Notes: generated from the letters alone by a model not told the origin. A stretch of DNA of 64,000 nt from Trichoderma breve (GCF_028502605.1 NC_079234.1:6014001-6078000), one strand, 5' to 3'. Positions 9,530 through 20,739 are shown, numbered from the stretch's first letter. Made by a program: numbers and translations.

Positions 9530-12460
9530 AGTTTAAGAGCACAATATGAGTCCAAAATCATGTATCCAATAGCTTGTAAGGTGGCACAAACCCTGGCGAC
9601 GATTATGTCAGAATGAATGACCAACAAGCAATTCTCATAGTCATGTAAATTCGGGTCACGATTGCGCATACCTCAGCCACACGATATTGTAGATATAAAG
9701 GCAAGTGAGTCTAAGCAGAGCAGCTGCAAGAACATTAAATAGTCTAATAACCATAATTCTTCACCCCAAACGTCATCTGGCGTATTTCCTTAGGAAACCT
9801 TTGTTAGAACACATTTTTTACGGACTGGTGGCGATAGAGCTCTATACGATGAATGGCCAACGCCGGGATTGGCAGCCGAGACGACCGACACTCCGCTAAA
9901 GGCAATGCGTAGATGATCTAAAGTAGATATTACAGGGTTATTCGAGTCTTTTTTTAGTACAGTTTTTCTTGTCAGCTCTTGTTGCGGATACTTCATCCGA
10001 CCCCAGATATCTTTTACTAATAATGGTGCGCCGTCTTGGAGCTGCCTATAACGGCAACGAGGGGATGTAAACATGTTGAGCACAGCCTTGTGATTTGACC
10101 ACGGAAAAATTCAATGCCGCATTTGTCTTCTCAGGGGCTTTATTCGGCGTTTATACAAGATTGCTCACGATGGTCTTGATTTAAGCTATGTGGAGGTGTC
10201 CGCGCGGGAGTACCAGATAAATTGATTCCACACTATCGCATGTAACGTTGAAGCTTTATTTTTGCCGGGTATCTCATCCTACCCGGGAACCATCCGCCAA
10301 ATTGTTGGAAAGTAGATAATATCTGCGTTATGTTGTCTACAATTGAGCGATTCGGGTTATTGAAACAACGAGATGTGTCTTTTCCTGTTTCTCGTCATGG
10401 TGCTGTCAAGCGACACGGGCGATCAATTGAACCGAAAGAACAATAAACGCAGTCATGAAGCTTAAATGTCCAGATGGATTATGGATGGAGAAAAGACCCC
10501 TGTTGCCCCCATTCTATCCGTAGCGGCCGTGGTGCTGCGGAAATCTTGCGACTGATGGGCTGACTGGTATTCCTTTGCGGCCGTCGAGAGCCGGTGGTTT
10601 TTCTTGATATGGCCTAGACAATATATGTTGTCGATGGTTGTACCGTATTCGGATGATCCAAAGCACCGATGCTATCTGGAGATTCTTGAAGACTATTGAC
10701 GCGGTGCGGTAATCGGATAACAAGAACAGAAAGCATGATTCCTAAACAATACTAGCAGCGAATAGGAGAATCAATATATCCCAATTGGGCAGGAGCAGGG
10801 TTAAGCACAGCTGGAAACATCGCCAAGAAACAATATACAAGTCACCGTGTCTAAGAGTGCCAAACAATTTATGCATCTGGATGAATTGAGCAATCACTTC
10901 CAGGCGAGAAACGACGAGACTGATCCTGTCGAGCCATGTACATATGCAACTCACGGCGAACTTTTTTTGCATTAATACATATGTGATTCAGCATGACTGA
11001 TCTCAGCTACTCGGAGCATCTCACATTGGCGAGTTCAGCAGCTTCGACAAATAAATCCCGCGGGTAGGAAAGAAAGCTCCGAAGAGCTCGAGGCCGTTCC
11101 GTAAGAAAGCATGAACAGGCCACCCTCGATATTGTAGTCTATGCCGGGCATTTACCAAGATATTTATTCCGTAATCTCAAAGAACTTGCTCGTCGGTCAA
11201 TTCAATTCCGTCTAATCAGCCACACCGAAGCGCTGCTGCTGACAGCTTGGCGGCTATGCTTTGCTACTGGACCTACCTCAATTGGCCCTTTATTCTTCTA
11301 TTCCCTTACCTCCAAGTGTAATTTGTAGAACAAATCGGAATTGTGATTCAATAATTGAAGTCTACCTTCTCGAAACGTGCCAGTTTGGATATCGCGACCT
11401 GCCGCATTGGGGATAAGCATCTCACCCTGCCAAGTGCGATTTGGCCGCAGAATATACCGAGTTATTGCGCTAAGGCTCCACGTGTGATCCTGTGCCTTGA
11501 AGTTAATATAGTCTATTGTTATGCCTAACTTGACAGTACTCCACCTGCTAAAGTTGCGCAGGATAGACTGTGGCGACTGCGACTGCTTGCTTGCAGTCAG
11601 TTGATCGTGCGGCTCGTCGGATAACAAGGAGTCCCTGGTAACTGAATAGCTTACTGCTTAATCTGTATGTGGTATGTAGTTCGCAAATCCGGGTCTCTCC
11701 GGAGAGCTAGATTTCTCTGCGCTATGCTATGCATCGGCTTAAGCATGAAAGCTACGATGCTTCATTCAGGTTGCAGTCTGCACCCAATGCACCCCAGAAA
11801 AAGGAGAACGCACAATATGTAGGCTACTACCCACGATACCCTGTCACAGTAACGTAGTGGGACTAAATCAGGTACATATTCAATGCGCGTAACGCTGAAT
11901 AGAGCCAGAGTGCACACTAGCGATAATATCTGCCGCCCTTCGGAGTTGTAAGTGGGGGGTATCCAACTGATTCTAACGATATTTGCAATAGTTTAGCCCG
12001 TTGAAATAGATGAATGCTCCAGCCATTACAAAATCGTAGTAGCATAAGAGTCCTTGGCGTTTGCAGGCATCGCCGAGTTCATGCAAGCTTAACATATGGG
12101 GTTATATGAGAATACTCAAACGGATAGGTCTGATGATACTAGCGGCGGTACCGATACCCCATTAACCTTGCAGCACATCCAGCTTAGCGGTAGCAATACA
12201 TGATAGTGTGAGAAGATGGAACGTAAGATAAGCCCTGCAATAAGCTCACGATGCCATGGAGCCGAGACTTGCTCTAAGAGGAAGCTGGAATGGAATCAAC
12301 AGGTGGTCTAGAAGGTTGAAAGGACGTTCATGAATAATATATAACGAACAAGAATCCCGCTTTCTATCTCATATGTTATCACTCTCAACAAGGTCATAGC
12401 CATCGCCATCAAATACGACAAGCTAGTGAATATCTTTCTTCCAACCAAACCAAATTCAAG
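9530..12460. other. Long non-coding or decayed stretch
   Basis: About 2.9 kb with no supportable gene. The longest open frame (11298-11627, minus, 109 codons) has no family signature and no convincing splice partners. Sequence is not low-complexity. It could hold unrecognised relics or regulatory DNA of the flanking genes. Confidence 0.4.
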
Positions 12461-13541
12461 ATGGTCAACAAGGTTAGTTACAAGTTTTTGGCAATGTTGA
12501 ACGTATCTAACACTTTTTTTTAAGCTTCTTGTCGCTTCTCTCTTGGTCGGGGCCTCTCTGGCTTCCCCCTACCCGCCGTCCGTCCTTGACGGCCCTACCG
12601 CCCCGGTCCCCGACACTGTGGACTTTTCGATTCCCAAGAAGGCCGACTTTCCGCCCTCAAAGTCTAGCAGTTCTCCCGTTTCCAGGACTGCCGATGCACC
12701 TGTTGTCGCCAATGCCAAGCTTGAGGCGCGAGTGACCGGTGAGAGAGTCACCAACGCCGTCGCTCGCTTCGACAACTCCAACATCCAGGACGGAGTTGGC
12801 GCCGGCAGTGACACCTACACTATGTACTGGGGAGATGGAAGCACTGGTGCTGGCTGGCCCGCTCAGAGCCGCTGGGTGTCCTTCCAGACCATGTTTGACA
12901 ACTACAAGAACCAGATGTTCGCCGCATGCCAAAACCTGCCCACCCCCCAAGCCAACGACAGCGGCCCCGAAGTTGGAGCCATTTGGGATGGAATTCAACA
13001 AGCAGCGGCGGCTACCGGGGTTGACCATCGTTTTATCCTTGCTATCATCATGCAGGAGTCCCATGGTTGCGTACGTCAAATCCCCAACCCCCAACCTCCC
13101 CCCTACCCCTGAGGACTTGGTATATGATGCTAATTGTGTAAAAAGGTGCGAGTTCACACGACAAATGGCGGCGTGAGGAATCCTGGGCTTATGCAAGATC
13201 ATAATGGAAGTGCAACTTGCAATGAAAACGGCAATGTAAAGAATCCGTGCCCTTCGGCCACGATCTACCAGATGATCCTCGAGGGTACCGCCGGCACCAC
13301 CAGCGGCGATGGCCTCGCCAACTGCATTAACCAATCTGGACGCAGTGACGTTTCAGCTTTCTATCGCGCTGCTCGCATTTATAACTCTGGATCTATTTCC
13401 AAGACCGGCCAGCTTCAGAACGGCATTGCTACCCACTGCTATGCCAGCGATATCGCCAACCGTTTGACCGGCTGGGTCAACGCCCGCAACGGATGCAACT
13501 GCGACGGCAACCCCGGCAGCTGCGGAATTACCACTAACTAA
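12461..13541 (+). CDS. Secreted lytic transglycosylase/lysozyme-like (SLT-fold) protein
   Basis: Three exons: 12461-12472, 12525-13070, 13146-13541; 317 aa. The first exon is only four codons and is followed by GTTAGT. Splicing gives a clear signal peptide (hydrophobic LLVASLLVGASLA). A low-complexity Pro/Ser pro-region (to about residue 95) precedes the catalytic domain. IWDGIQQAAAATGVDHRFILAIIMQESHGC matches the start of a goose-lysozyme/SLT domain; the Glu in QES is the expected catalytic acid. Six or more Cys downstream (ATC, NPC, ANC, THC, CNC, GSC) fit a disulfide-bonded extracellular protein ending SCGITTN. Inferred role: cleavage of bacterial peptidoglycan or a related polymer outside the cell. 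The enzyme class is an inference from the fold motif. Confidence 0.72.
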
Positions 13542-14373
13542 GATAATAATTATTGAAACACGATGTGGGTGTTGCATCTAGCGTATGGGGATGTCTGCTT
13601 CAACGTACTTTCTTCCCGCATATGTGTATATATCTGGGACTTGTACATAGCTTTGCTTTGTTTGTATATAAGCGAAAACAATTTTCTGAACAGAGATAAT
13701 ATTCAATCTCCCTTGTCTTACGAGGCAAATTGGTCCCTTTGTAATTAATACGAGACCGGCGTGTGGTAGGTTAGATGAGGTGATGTCTGGTATAAGTATG
13801 GCGAAGTTGGTGGGATGCTTAGTCATCACGCTCAGCAGCCGTGACAAGAAGCATCCCACAGTCCTTGGACGACGACTAAATGATGTCGATAATTGGGAGG
13901 GTCTCTGTCGGTGGATGATAATTTGTAATCGCCTTCTATTGTCTCTCGGCATCAGAAACTAGAAACTAAGTACAGAGATTGCAGGCGCCATGACACCTCC
14001 TATCACGGCTGTTTTCACCAAAAGTAAACCTACACATATGATGGATTTGAGCACTTGACCTTCTGTTTGACTTGACTTGACTTGAGAATTGTCAATAACA
14101 GGTCTATATCGGTCTTCGGATACAGTGTTCCGTAAAAATTTGTCCTGATTTTTACCATAGGATAATTGACATGCAACAGAAATTATCTGATACGGCACAT
14201 TCGCACTTCACTTTCCATGATGCAAAATATATCCCACTACATGCACCTAAAATACACCAATTGTTTATGCTTACTGACATATCATTGTGGGAAAGGCACT
14301 TGGGGTGACTTGCGGACATTGTGAGCGTGGACACAGGCCGGAACATTTTCGCCTCATCTCCCATTAGAGGCAA

Positions 14374-14560
14374 TCTCGTCACTGGTCGGTCGCACTCTTG
14401 ATATATCCGAAAGGGACCAGGAAACTCAAACCTCCAGTAACGATAGAATATAACCGGGCAAATGGCAGACGTATGCACGCCGGAATGACCCCGACCCGCC
14501 AAGATTTCTGGGACCATCAATGGAGACGAAGCCACAGCCACTCGTGCTTGTGCGCACATT
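14374..14560. repeat. Diverged direct repeat, copy 1
   Basis: Shares ordered blocks with 15559-15735: TCACTGG..GGTCGCACT, AAAGGGACCA.GAAAC, AAGATT.TG.GACC, TCAATGG.AGACGAA and GTGCTTGTGCG. The copies are about 1.2 kb apart and in the same orientation. Divergence is high, so the duplication is old or has been mutated. Confidence 0.55.
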
Positions 14561-15558
14561 GTCAATAGTGCTGATCTTAGCTGCTAGGATAGAATTTCCC
14601 AGAAACATCGGCAGAAAGATATGTGTAGCTGAGAGATCTACGTGTGGACGATGGAGAGATGGAAGGAGGGGTCCGTGGAAAAATGGAGAGGCACAGAGTT
14701 AAAGTAAAAGAGATAAGCTACAGTTCACACGTAGCAGACGCATCAACAGAAACTACAATCGTGTCCATATAAACAGGACAAACATGCGGCGAGATAGAAT
14801 ACCGCGTAGCAATCCAACTCCTTCCCGTAGTCGCAGTAGCAGAAGGGGTGGCGGAAGTAAGAAGAAGGAAGCTGCTCTGATGGACGCAATATGGCTACAC
14901 GGCCCGGCCGCAGAAGGTCGAGGATCATTCTAGCTACACTCCGATAACAGGTAGTGGTTTTGAAGGGTTAGTGCGGCCTGTCAAAGACAAGCAGAAAATC
15001 GGCGGAGCTGTCGTTTAGGCCGTGCTAGATGGTTAGTGGCAGCAATGTGTCGTCTGCATCGCCTGTTGTATGGTGAGAGAACAACAAACTTCCAGCCAAA
15101 CGTGTGGCTGGCCAGTGGAGTATCGTCCTCCGCATCCCTTGCCAGGTGAGAAAGCTTCCAGCCAAAAGCACGGTAGACTGTCAGGACTGTCGTTAGGAGG
15201 GAAGTGGTAGTGCACATAGCGAGAGGAAAACTGATATCTATGTATGCTTTCTCGGAGACGTACGAACACAGATGCGAGAGGAAATGTAAATACGAGAGTT
15301 TGGAAGGTAGTTGAGATTGAAAGGCTGGAACAGATGAGATTGAAAGTAGCTGGTGATGATGCGGTAGGTGGGAAGGACGTACACTATCGGTGACTTCCCT
15401 GCACGGTACAAGAATGCGGGCGAGATTTCCTTATAGCGTGTCAAAGAAATGAGCCGATAGAGAGCTGTGATACCTGAAGCGACTCACCGGCATTGTGGTT
15501 GAGGGCATGGGCTAGAATGTTGCATGAGACACCTATTTTACTGGCACATACCAGGTTT

Positions 15559-15735
15559 CCATCACTGGCTGGTCGCACTTCTTGACATTCGCCTAAAGGG
15601 ACCACGAAACACATATCTGGAACAATCTGGGGGGAAAAGAAATAGGCGTGGACAGATGTGTCGGCTTCGATTCGCGAAGATTCTGTGACCCCTCAATGGG
15701 AGACGAACTCACGGTGCTTGTGCGAGCACCTGTGG
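15559..15735. repeat. Diverged direct repeat, copy 2
   Basis: Partner of 14374-14560, with the same blocks in the same order and a few short gaps. No terminal repeats or transposase remnants were seen around either copy. Confidence 0.55.
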
Positions 15736-15964
15736 CTGGAGCGAGCTTCTTGGTCAGCCAAAGACGATATGATGGATGTGAGGGAATCGTGCTGATAGTC
15801 TAGACGCGGCAACAAGTTCGTCTTGGTCGCCAGGTACCTAGTTAGGTAGCTGAAGTCGAGGCCAGTTCCTCCAACCCTTCCCACAGCCTGAGAACACTCA
15901 AGTCTTCTGCGCGCAAACGATGTGTGCGTCCTGGGGACCTATTAGGCGCCTCCCTCGCCTCCTA

Positions 15965-16170
15965 GGTACGTGACCCAGATCCGTGCTATCCCGTACTCGC
16001 ATGGATGTCAGAGTCACGCCGCCGTCGTGTGGGGTAGCGGATCGGAACCGTCGATTGCGGCATCGTGGGTCAAGGATCGGTAGACGCTTCTCGGCTTCGT
16101 CGGGCAAGGGTTCGGTCGGTTGGTGATCGGTCGGGTTGGATTCTTCAGGTGCCGGTACCTAGGAGGATGT
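15965..16170 (-). repeat. Diverged inverted repeat arm (partner at about 21990-22230)
   Basis: The reverse complement carries GAATCC, CCGACCGATCA, CCTTGCCC, GGTTCCGATCC and a GACGG.GGCGTGA block in the order found on the plus strand at 21990-22230. The arms are about 6 kb apart. They may be copies of one mobile or pericentromeric-type element, but no transposon genes are visible. Confidence 0.45.
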
Positions 16171-17268
16171 CTGTCAGCAGAAAGAACATTTGAATCCTGA
16201 GCAACCCTTCACTTGAGACAAGAACTGCCGCAGGCTAGTAGATGCAGCTTTTGTGTGGAAAAAAACACAAACAAACGTGGCAGTGAAAGCAGCATGTGCG
16301 CTGGTTTGTTTTTCGACAGTGCTTACCCGTTTGCATGTACTAATATTAGGCACCTAGGTACTACACAATGAGCACGGATACTGCCGAGGTTTAGTGCATG
16401 GCAGGAAATCTACCAACTGCTTTATTGAGAGCACTTGGCAGGTTATCTCTTCTGGCTTGCGCTCTTGAATCGACCTAGTTTAAAACCTAGGTAATGCTCG
16501 CTTTTGAACGCAGTTTATGGGCATACGGAAGGTCCCATCACAGCACGAGTAACTCCTTTTCGCGGAGGTGAGCAGTTCGAAATTCTGAAAGAAGTTCCGA
16601 CCGCGTGATCTCTTTCCTCTACTCGATACGACACTCTCGCCCAAACGCAGTCCCGACCGTTGAATCTCTTTCCTCGACCCATATCGGCAGCTTCCTCAAG
16701 CGCAGCCTCAACGATGACCATAGCTCCTGCCATCATGTGAAACCCCAATGGCAGATCCGACCACTCGAGTTCCTTTCTTCGACCAGCGCACTCTTCAATT
16801 ACAGGATTCCTACAGTTGGTCCGCCCGCTACATATTGGAAGGTAACAATGCACGGCTAACGCTACTACAGTTTTCGCAGCAAATCCGACCCTCTCCACTG
16901 CTCCCCTATCCGGCGAATCCTCTTATACGAGGTTTACTGTCACTTCTCTGCATTTCCGGCGTGTGAGATCCAATTTTGGTCATACAGCTTTGGACAATTT
17001 ACGTATCCCTAATTACCCAAAATACATATATATACTTAGAGTCTTACTTGCCATGCAGGCATTACGGAATAAAGCGATGGTGAATTTGGACACATGTCAC
17101 ATCAAAGGCAGACGGATATAATCAAGACCAGAAACAACCCATGTATTAATTAAGAATTAAAAAAAAAACACCACCCAGCCAGACACAAACCCACGAACCC
17201 AGAGCATTAACACTTTTAAAAAAAAACACCTCACGTGAGAGAGGGAGAGAGAAGACAGGGGCAGGGGC

Positions 17269-17582
17269 TCATCCCCGATTCAACCATCCGTAAAAAGCCG
17301 CGGCCTGCAGGTTCTTAGTACATAGTTGTATAGGTACATACCAAGTAGTTCACAATGGCAGCAGGTAATACTTACGCCAAGTCCCCACAAGGGGTTTGCT
17401 CCCGGAACGAAGCGATTTACATAGTTGGCCAGCATTACCTGGTGCTTAGCCGGGGGCCGCCCAACACCAGCAAACATATTCATGGCCGGAGCCACCACAC
17501 GCCAAACAGGGGCAACGACATGCGCTAAAAAGCCCACCACGGAGTTGGTCTCTGGAAGGAAGCGGCTCAACAGGTTGACTAC
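17269..17582 (-). CDS. Small hypothetical protein, last two exons (5' end not found)
   Basis: Exon 17582-17376 (69 codons, after an AATTTAG acceptor) is joined by intron 17305-17375 (GTAAGT..CTGCAG) to exon 17304-17269 ending in TGA. The peptide is protein-like: VVNLLSRFLPETNSVVGF, HVVAPVWRVVAPAMN, ANYVNRFVPGANPLWGLG, then AAAFYGWLNRG at the C terminus. I do not recognise the family. Short hydrophobic stretches and the small size suggest a membrane-associated protein. No start exon is seen: the sequence just upstream is a minisatellite (17640-17783). It may be an exon pair cut off from its 5' part, or a gene with a distant first exon. Residue 35 (Met in APAMN) is an alternative start. Confidence 0.4.
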
Positions 17583-17639
17583 CTAAATTTTTGGTTCCAG
17601 ATATCAGACAGTGCTACGTACTAGAGATATCAGAGGAAT

Positions 17640-17783
17640 ATAGCGATAGCAGCAGACACTAGAAGAGAGTAACAGCTACTGGAGATTATAGCAGATACTA
17701 GAAGAGAGTAATAGATACTAGAGAATGTAGCAGGGACTGGAGAATATAGCAGGGACTAGAGAATGTAGCAGGTACTAGAACAA
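17640..17783. repeat. Minisatellite, period about 19-26 bp
   Basis: Tandem degenerate units around TAGCAGGGACTAGAGAATG, about seven copies; the last three are nearly identical with a 19-20 bp period. On the minus strand each unit contains a polypyrimidine-CTAG string, so it mimics repeated 3' splice acceptors directly upstream of the exon at 17582. Confidence 0.7.
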
Positions 17784-18204
17784 AGTGACAAAGGTGGGAA
17801 GAATCAAGGAACCGACATTTACTGTTTACCTAGGTGCCTAGTAGGACAGTACCTGTACTCTGTAGTTAATAAACGCCTCCGGCTTTCTTCTCTGCTTGCT
17901 CACGCCCGTGTGTTCCGATGCCACGTTTACGGACTCTCATTCTCTCCGTAGTCACCATCTTTCTACAGGGACTTGAGGTATCCTATGCTACTTCAGTTAC
18001 CTCATCTGTGGGAGGAGTGCTGGGCTCTTCAACTGGGTACCTGTGCGAAAGCATTCGGCAATTGAATTGAGGAGCAAGTTACCTGTAAATACTCCTAGCC
18101 AAATTGTATTCGTCTCAGAAGACTCGGTTCCTCTCGTTCACAAACTTTATCTCTTGGCATTACGATTCCCTTTGTCTACTGGCCTGGAAAAGTGTGTATG
18201 TTAT

Positions 18205-18222
18205 TGAGAGAGAGAGAGAGAG
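18205..18222. repeat. (GA)n microsatellite
   Basis: Uninterrupted GA dinucleotide run of about nine units in the gene-poor island. Confidence 0.85.
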
Positions 18223-18256
18223 TAAACGTGACATGCATTAAATTTCTTTGAGGGTA

Positions 18257-19329
18257 TCAACGCCAAAATGTCATCCATCGCCAAATTGCCTCAGGCACTT
18301 CCCTCCCGGTGCCTTCTTCTTCTTCATTCTTTTCTTCTTCATCCTCTTCTTCTTCTTCTTGCTCTTGCTCTTGCTCTGCTGCTGCTGTTCCTGATGCTGC
18401 GGCGGCGGCAATCTGTGCCTGTGCCTGTGCCTGTGCCTCCTGTTCCCGAGCCTGAGCTTGCGCTTCTTCTTCTTCTTTTGCTCGGCGGAGCTGCTTCCGG
18501 CGGCGTCTGTTGAGCTTGAGCTATAATCGGCTGTTAGCCAACCTTGCAGGCACTATCTAGTAAAGGAAGCAATCTTGCCCGAGGTTTCTTGGCCGGAGCC
18601 ACAGTTGAGGAGGAGGAGGAGGTGGTGGTGGGAGGAGGTGGGCGAGATGGGAGCGAGGGCGGAGCCGGAGGCAGAGGCATCTTGTTATATATAATACTAG
18701 ACAGTATAATTAGTTCAATGAGCTAGAGCAGCATTGACAGGGTGAAGAAACTTACAATCCTGACGAGGAGGCTTGATTGGAAACTGGGAATAAGTAGAAG
18801 GAGCGCCAGGCGAAGAAAAAGAGAAAACAAAGCCGAAGAAAGCGACCTCATGTATGCACTTTCCTACCCTTCAGAAGTGAGAAGAAGGTGAGCCGGCCCG
18901 ACACCGGTACCGCAGGATTGACACACGTGACTGGGAAACAGAAGCACTCATCAACTTGGTGATTTCTGGACTTCTGGGAGAGAATTGGGGAACATAATTG
19001 ACCATTTCTTCGAGAGTTTCTTGCATATCAAAGGGGTTGGAGGCTATTTGTGGAATAAGCTGGTAGAGTATCAGATACCAAGTCAATAGCTCATCGTCTC
19101 TTTTGCACATTTTCCATCTTGATTCGCCAAATTGTATCTGATTGACCAACTCGTCTTCTGTTATTTTTCCTAGGTGGTCGCTCTGTAGAATTCTGCCAGC
19201 TGGCATCTGAGGCAGCCAACGAACAACTGTAAGGTACCCGAGGCATCCAGAGTAACTGTCTACCAGCTGTATAGGCAAAATCTGCGTAGAAGCCTCGTAA
19301 ATATGGACTTCTTGGAAACTATGACGCAA
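18257..19329 (-). pseudogene. Possible multi-exon coding relic with acidic low-complexity C terminus
   Basis: Minus-strand open frames look like consecutive exons. 19329-18871 encodes about 150 residues of ordinary composition (EDELVNQIQFGESRWKMC, QFSPRSPEITKLMSASVS). After a possible 42-bp intron the frame at about 18876-18755 reads GAPSTYSQFPIKPPRQD and ends at a strong GTAAGT donor. Downstream, 18525-18257 encodes a basic KLNRRRRKQLRRAKEEEE segment, then Gln/Ala and Glu/Asp repeats, ending WRWMTFWR. No ATG opens the first frame (it starts after an in-frame stop), and the joins between blocks are not unique. I cannot name a family. Either a decayed gene or a real gene whose exons I cannot resolve. 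Confidence 0.3.
18311..18480. repeat. Trinucleotide/hexanucleotide low-complexity tract
   Basis: CTT/TTC runs followed by CTTGCT and TGTGCC repeats. Read on the minus strand these are GAA, CAA/GAG and CAGGCA codon runs (poly-Glu, Glu-Gln, Gln-Ala). Confidence 0.75.
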
Positions 19330-19588
19330 TGCTATTCACTGTAGGTTCAGATAGGTATCACGTAGCAGGCGCGTGCAGAAATTCTGGCGCGTCGTGAAAT
19401 ATGAAGCAGCTGCCCAAACTTTTCGTGACTTCCTTCTTTTTTCCTTCTCCAACGCTCTCGCCAGAAGTTGTGAGTACTCTTTGCGCCACCAGTTGTTCTA
19501 TTTTTGCTCACTAATGACCGTCAGACTTTAAATACAAACAAGCATCTGCCTCTTGAAGATAATTTTTTTTTTAAAGACAAATATCACC

Positions 19589-20729
19589 ATGCGTAAGTTG
19601 CCATCACCCCATTTCCCGTTCGTTCTTGCATTTTACCCGTACCCACATCTCGATCCCTGTTCCTGGATCTGCGACTAAAGGTCCATGGCCGGTTGCGTTC
19701 CTGAATTTGTGTCCAATGAACGTTCTTGTCTGACCTCTTTTTAGCTTCTACCACTCCCCAAGCCGGTGCCCAGCGCCCCCGTCCCCGCCCCGCCGTAAGT
19801 AGTCGAATCCCCTGCCGTCACACATTCCTACTTGGACAGAAGCTGACATTCGATGGGGGAAACAGACTACCAGGTGCCAATGGATTGCCATCACCATGAT
19901 CATTTTTATAGTCACGTGGGGAGGCGTTGCATTCCTTAATTTCGTTCTCTTGGCCTTTGAGGCCTATTTAGATTATCGTGTCAAGATGGTGGCAATCGCC
20001 GCAACTACCACCACCACCATCACCACCACCGCCACCATCACCACCATCACCGCCACCACCACCGCCACCAATTTTGCTTCTGGGGTCTGGCATTTGGAGT
20101 AGTTAAATTTTTTTTAATTATGCTACATGGAGTTGTCTGGTCCGATTCGTATTCGTCAGTTTCCCGATCGTAGGTTTACTCAGCGTGACATGATTTGTCC
20201 AAATCTTCCAGCAGCTTTAATTGTGATGTATATCAAACAGACATGGTACCCACCAATGCAGGAACTATTAGACCGAAAGACCTGGTATTCATTTTGGGCG
20301 CCTTGTGGCGCATAAACTGCCCAAACTCTCCAAGTACCCAACGATCCAGCCTTCAGATTGGTTATACTGTTGTATGTCTCTTTCAACTTCAACCCTTCAA
20401 TTCTCGCATCCTTTGGCTGGAAGCTTTCCACCATGTAATAGATGCATAGATGGTGACACCCATACTGTTCAGGAGATCTATGGCCCGGAGGACGGAAACC
20501 AATAGTAAGTTTGTCGCCATTCTGTCCCTGTACATGACGGTTACGCTAACCGACGGTTCAGCCTCAAAACTCCCGACCCCGAGTCTGACGAGGAAAACGA
20601 GAGTTGGGCAGAGTGTTCTTCGACTCTACCGTAAGTTTATTGGCATTCTGTGTTGACGATGACCACGCTAAGCTACTGCCCAGTCTTGAAATTCCCAACT
20701 CCGACTCGGATCCCGACTCCCAATTGTAG
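19589..20729 (+). CDS. Hypothetical membrane / His-rich protein gene, exon structure ambiguous
   Basis: Start CACCATGC is followed by GTAAGT; exons 19589-19592, 19745-19794 and 19866 onward join in frame. One reading gives a 96-aa protein: Arg/Pro-rich N terminus (AQRPRPRPA), one long hydrophobic helix pair (WIAITMIIFIVTWGGVAFLN, then FVLLAFEAY) and a Thr-rich tail, stop at 20102. An alternative splice (GTGCCA donor at about 19874 to TTTAG) skips that helix and opens a His-rich frame (about 20 His with Arg) leading to another hydrophobic stretch (FWGLAFGVVKFFLIML) and, after an intron at about 20169-20212, further exons. The 3' exons are convincing: TVQEIYGPEDGNQ up to 20504, intron 20505-20561, acidic exon 20562-20630, intron 20631-20683, acidic last exon to TAG at 20729. 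Family not recognised. Confidence 0.4.
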
Positions 20730-20739
20730 TTCTCCCCTC

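Larger units (their letters stand above)
13542..17268. other. Gene-poor, repeat-bearing stretch
   Basis: About 3.7 kb with no supportable gene. It contains two diverged direct repeat copies (14374-14560, 15559-15735), one arm of an inverted repeat pair (about 15965-16170), a degenerate tandem block near 16590-16790 and several CCTAGG palindromes. Short open frames inside show no family motifs. Confidence 0.5.

Noticed and set aside
11298..11627. Minus-strand 109-codon frame in the 9.5-12.4 kb gap
   Set aside because: No motif, no splice partners and ordinary intergenic composition around it.
13542..16966. Many 60-137 codon frames in the gene-poor island
   Set aside because: They overlap one another on both strands, lack splice context, and follow repeat sequence rather than protein families.
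18268..18513. Plus-strand Leu/Pro-rich frame of 81 codons
   Set aside because: It is the antisense reading of the GAA/CAG repeat tract and has no signal or domain.
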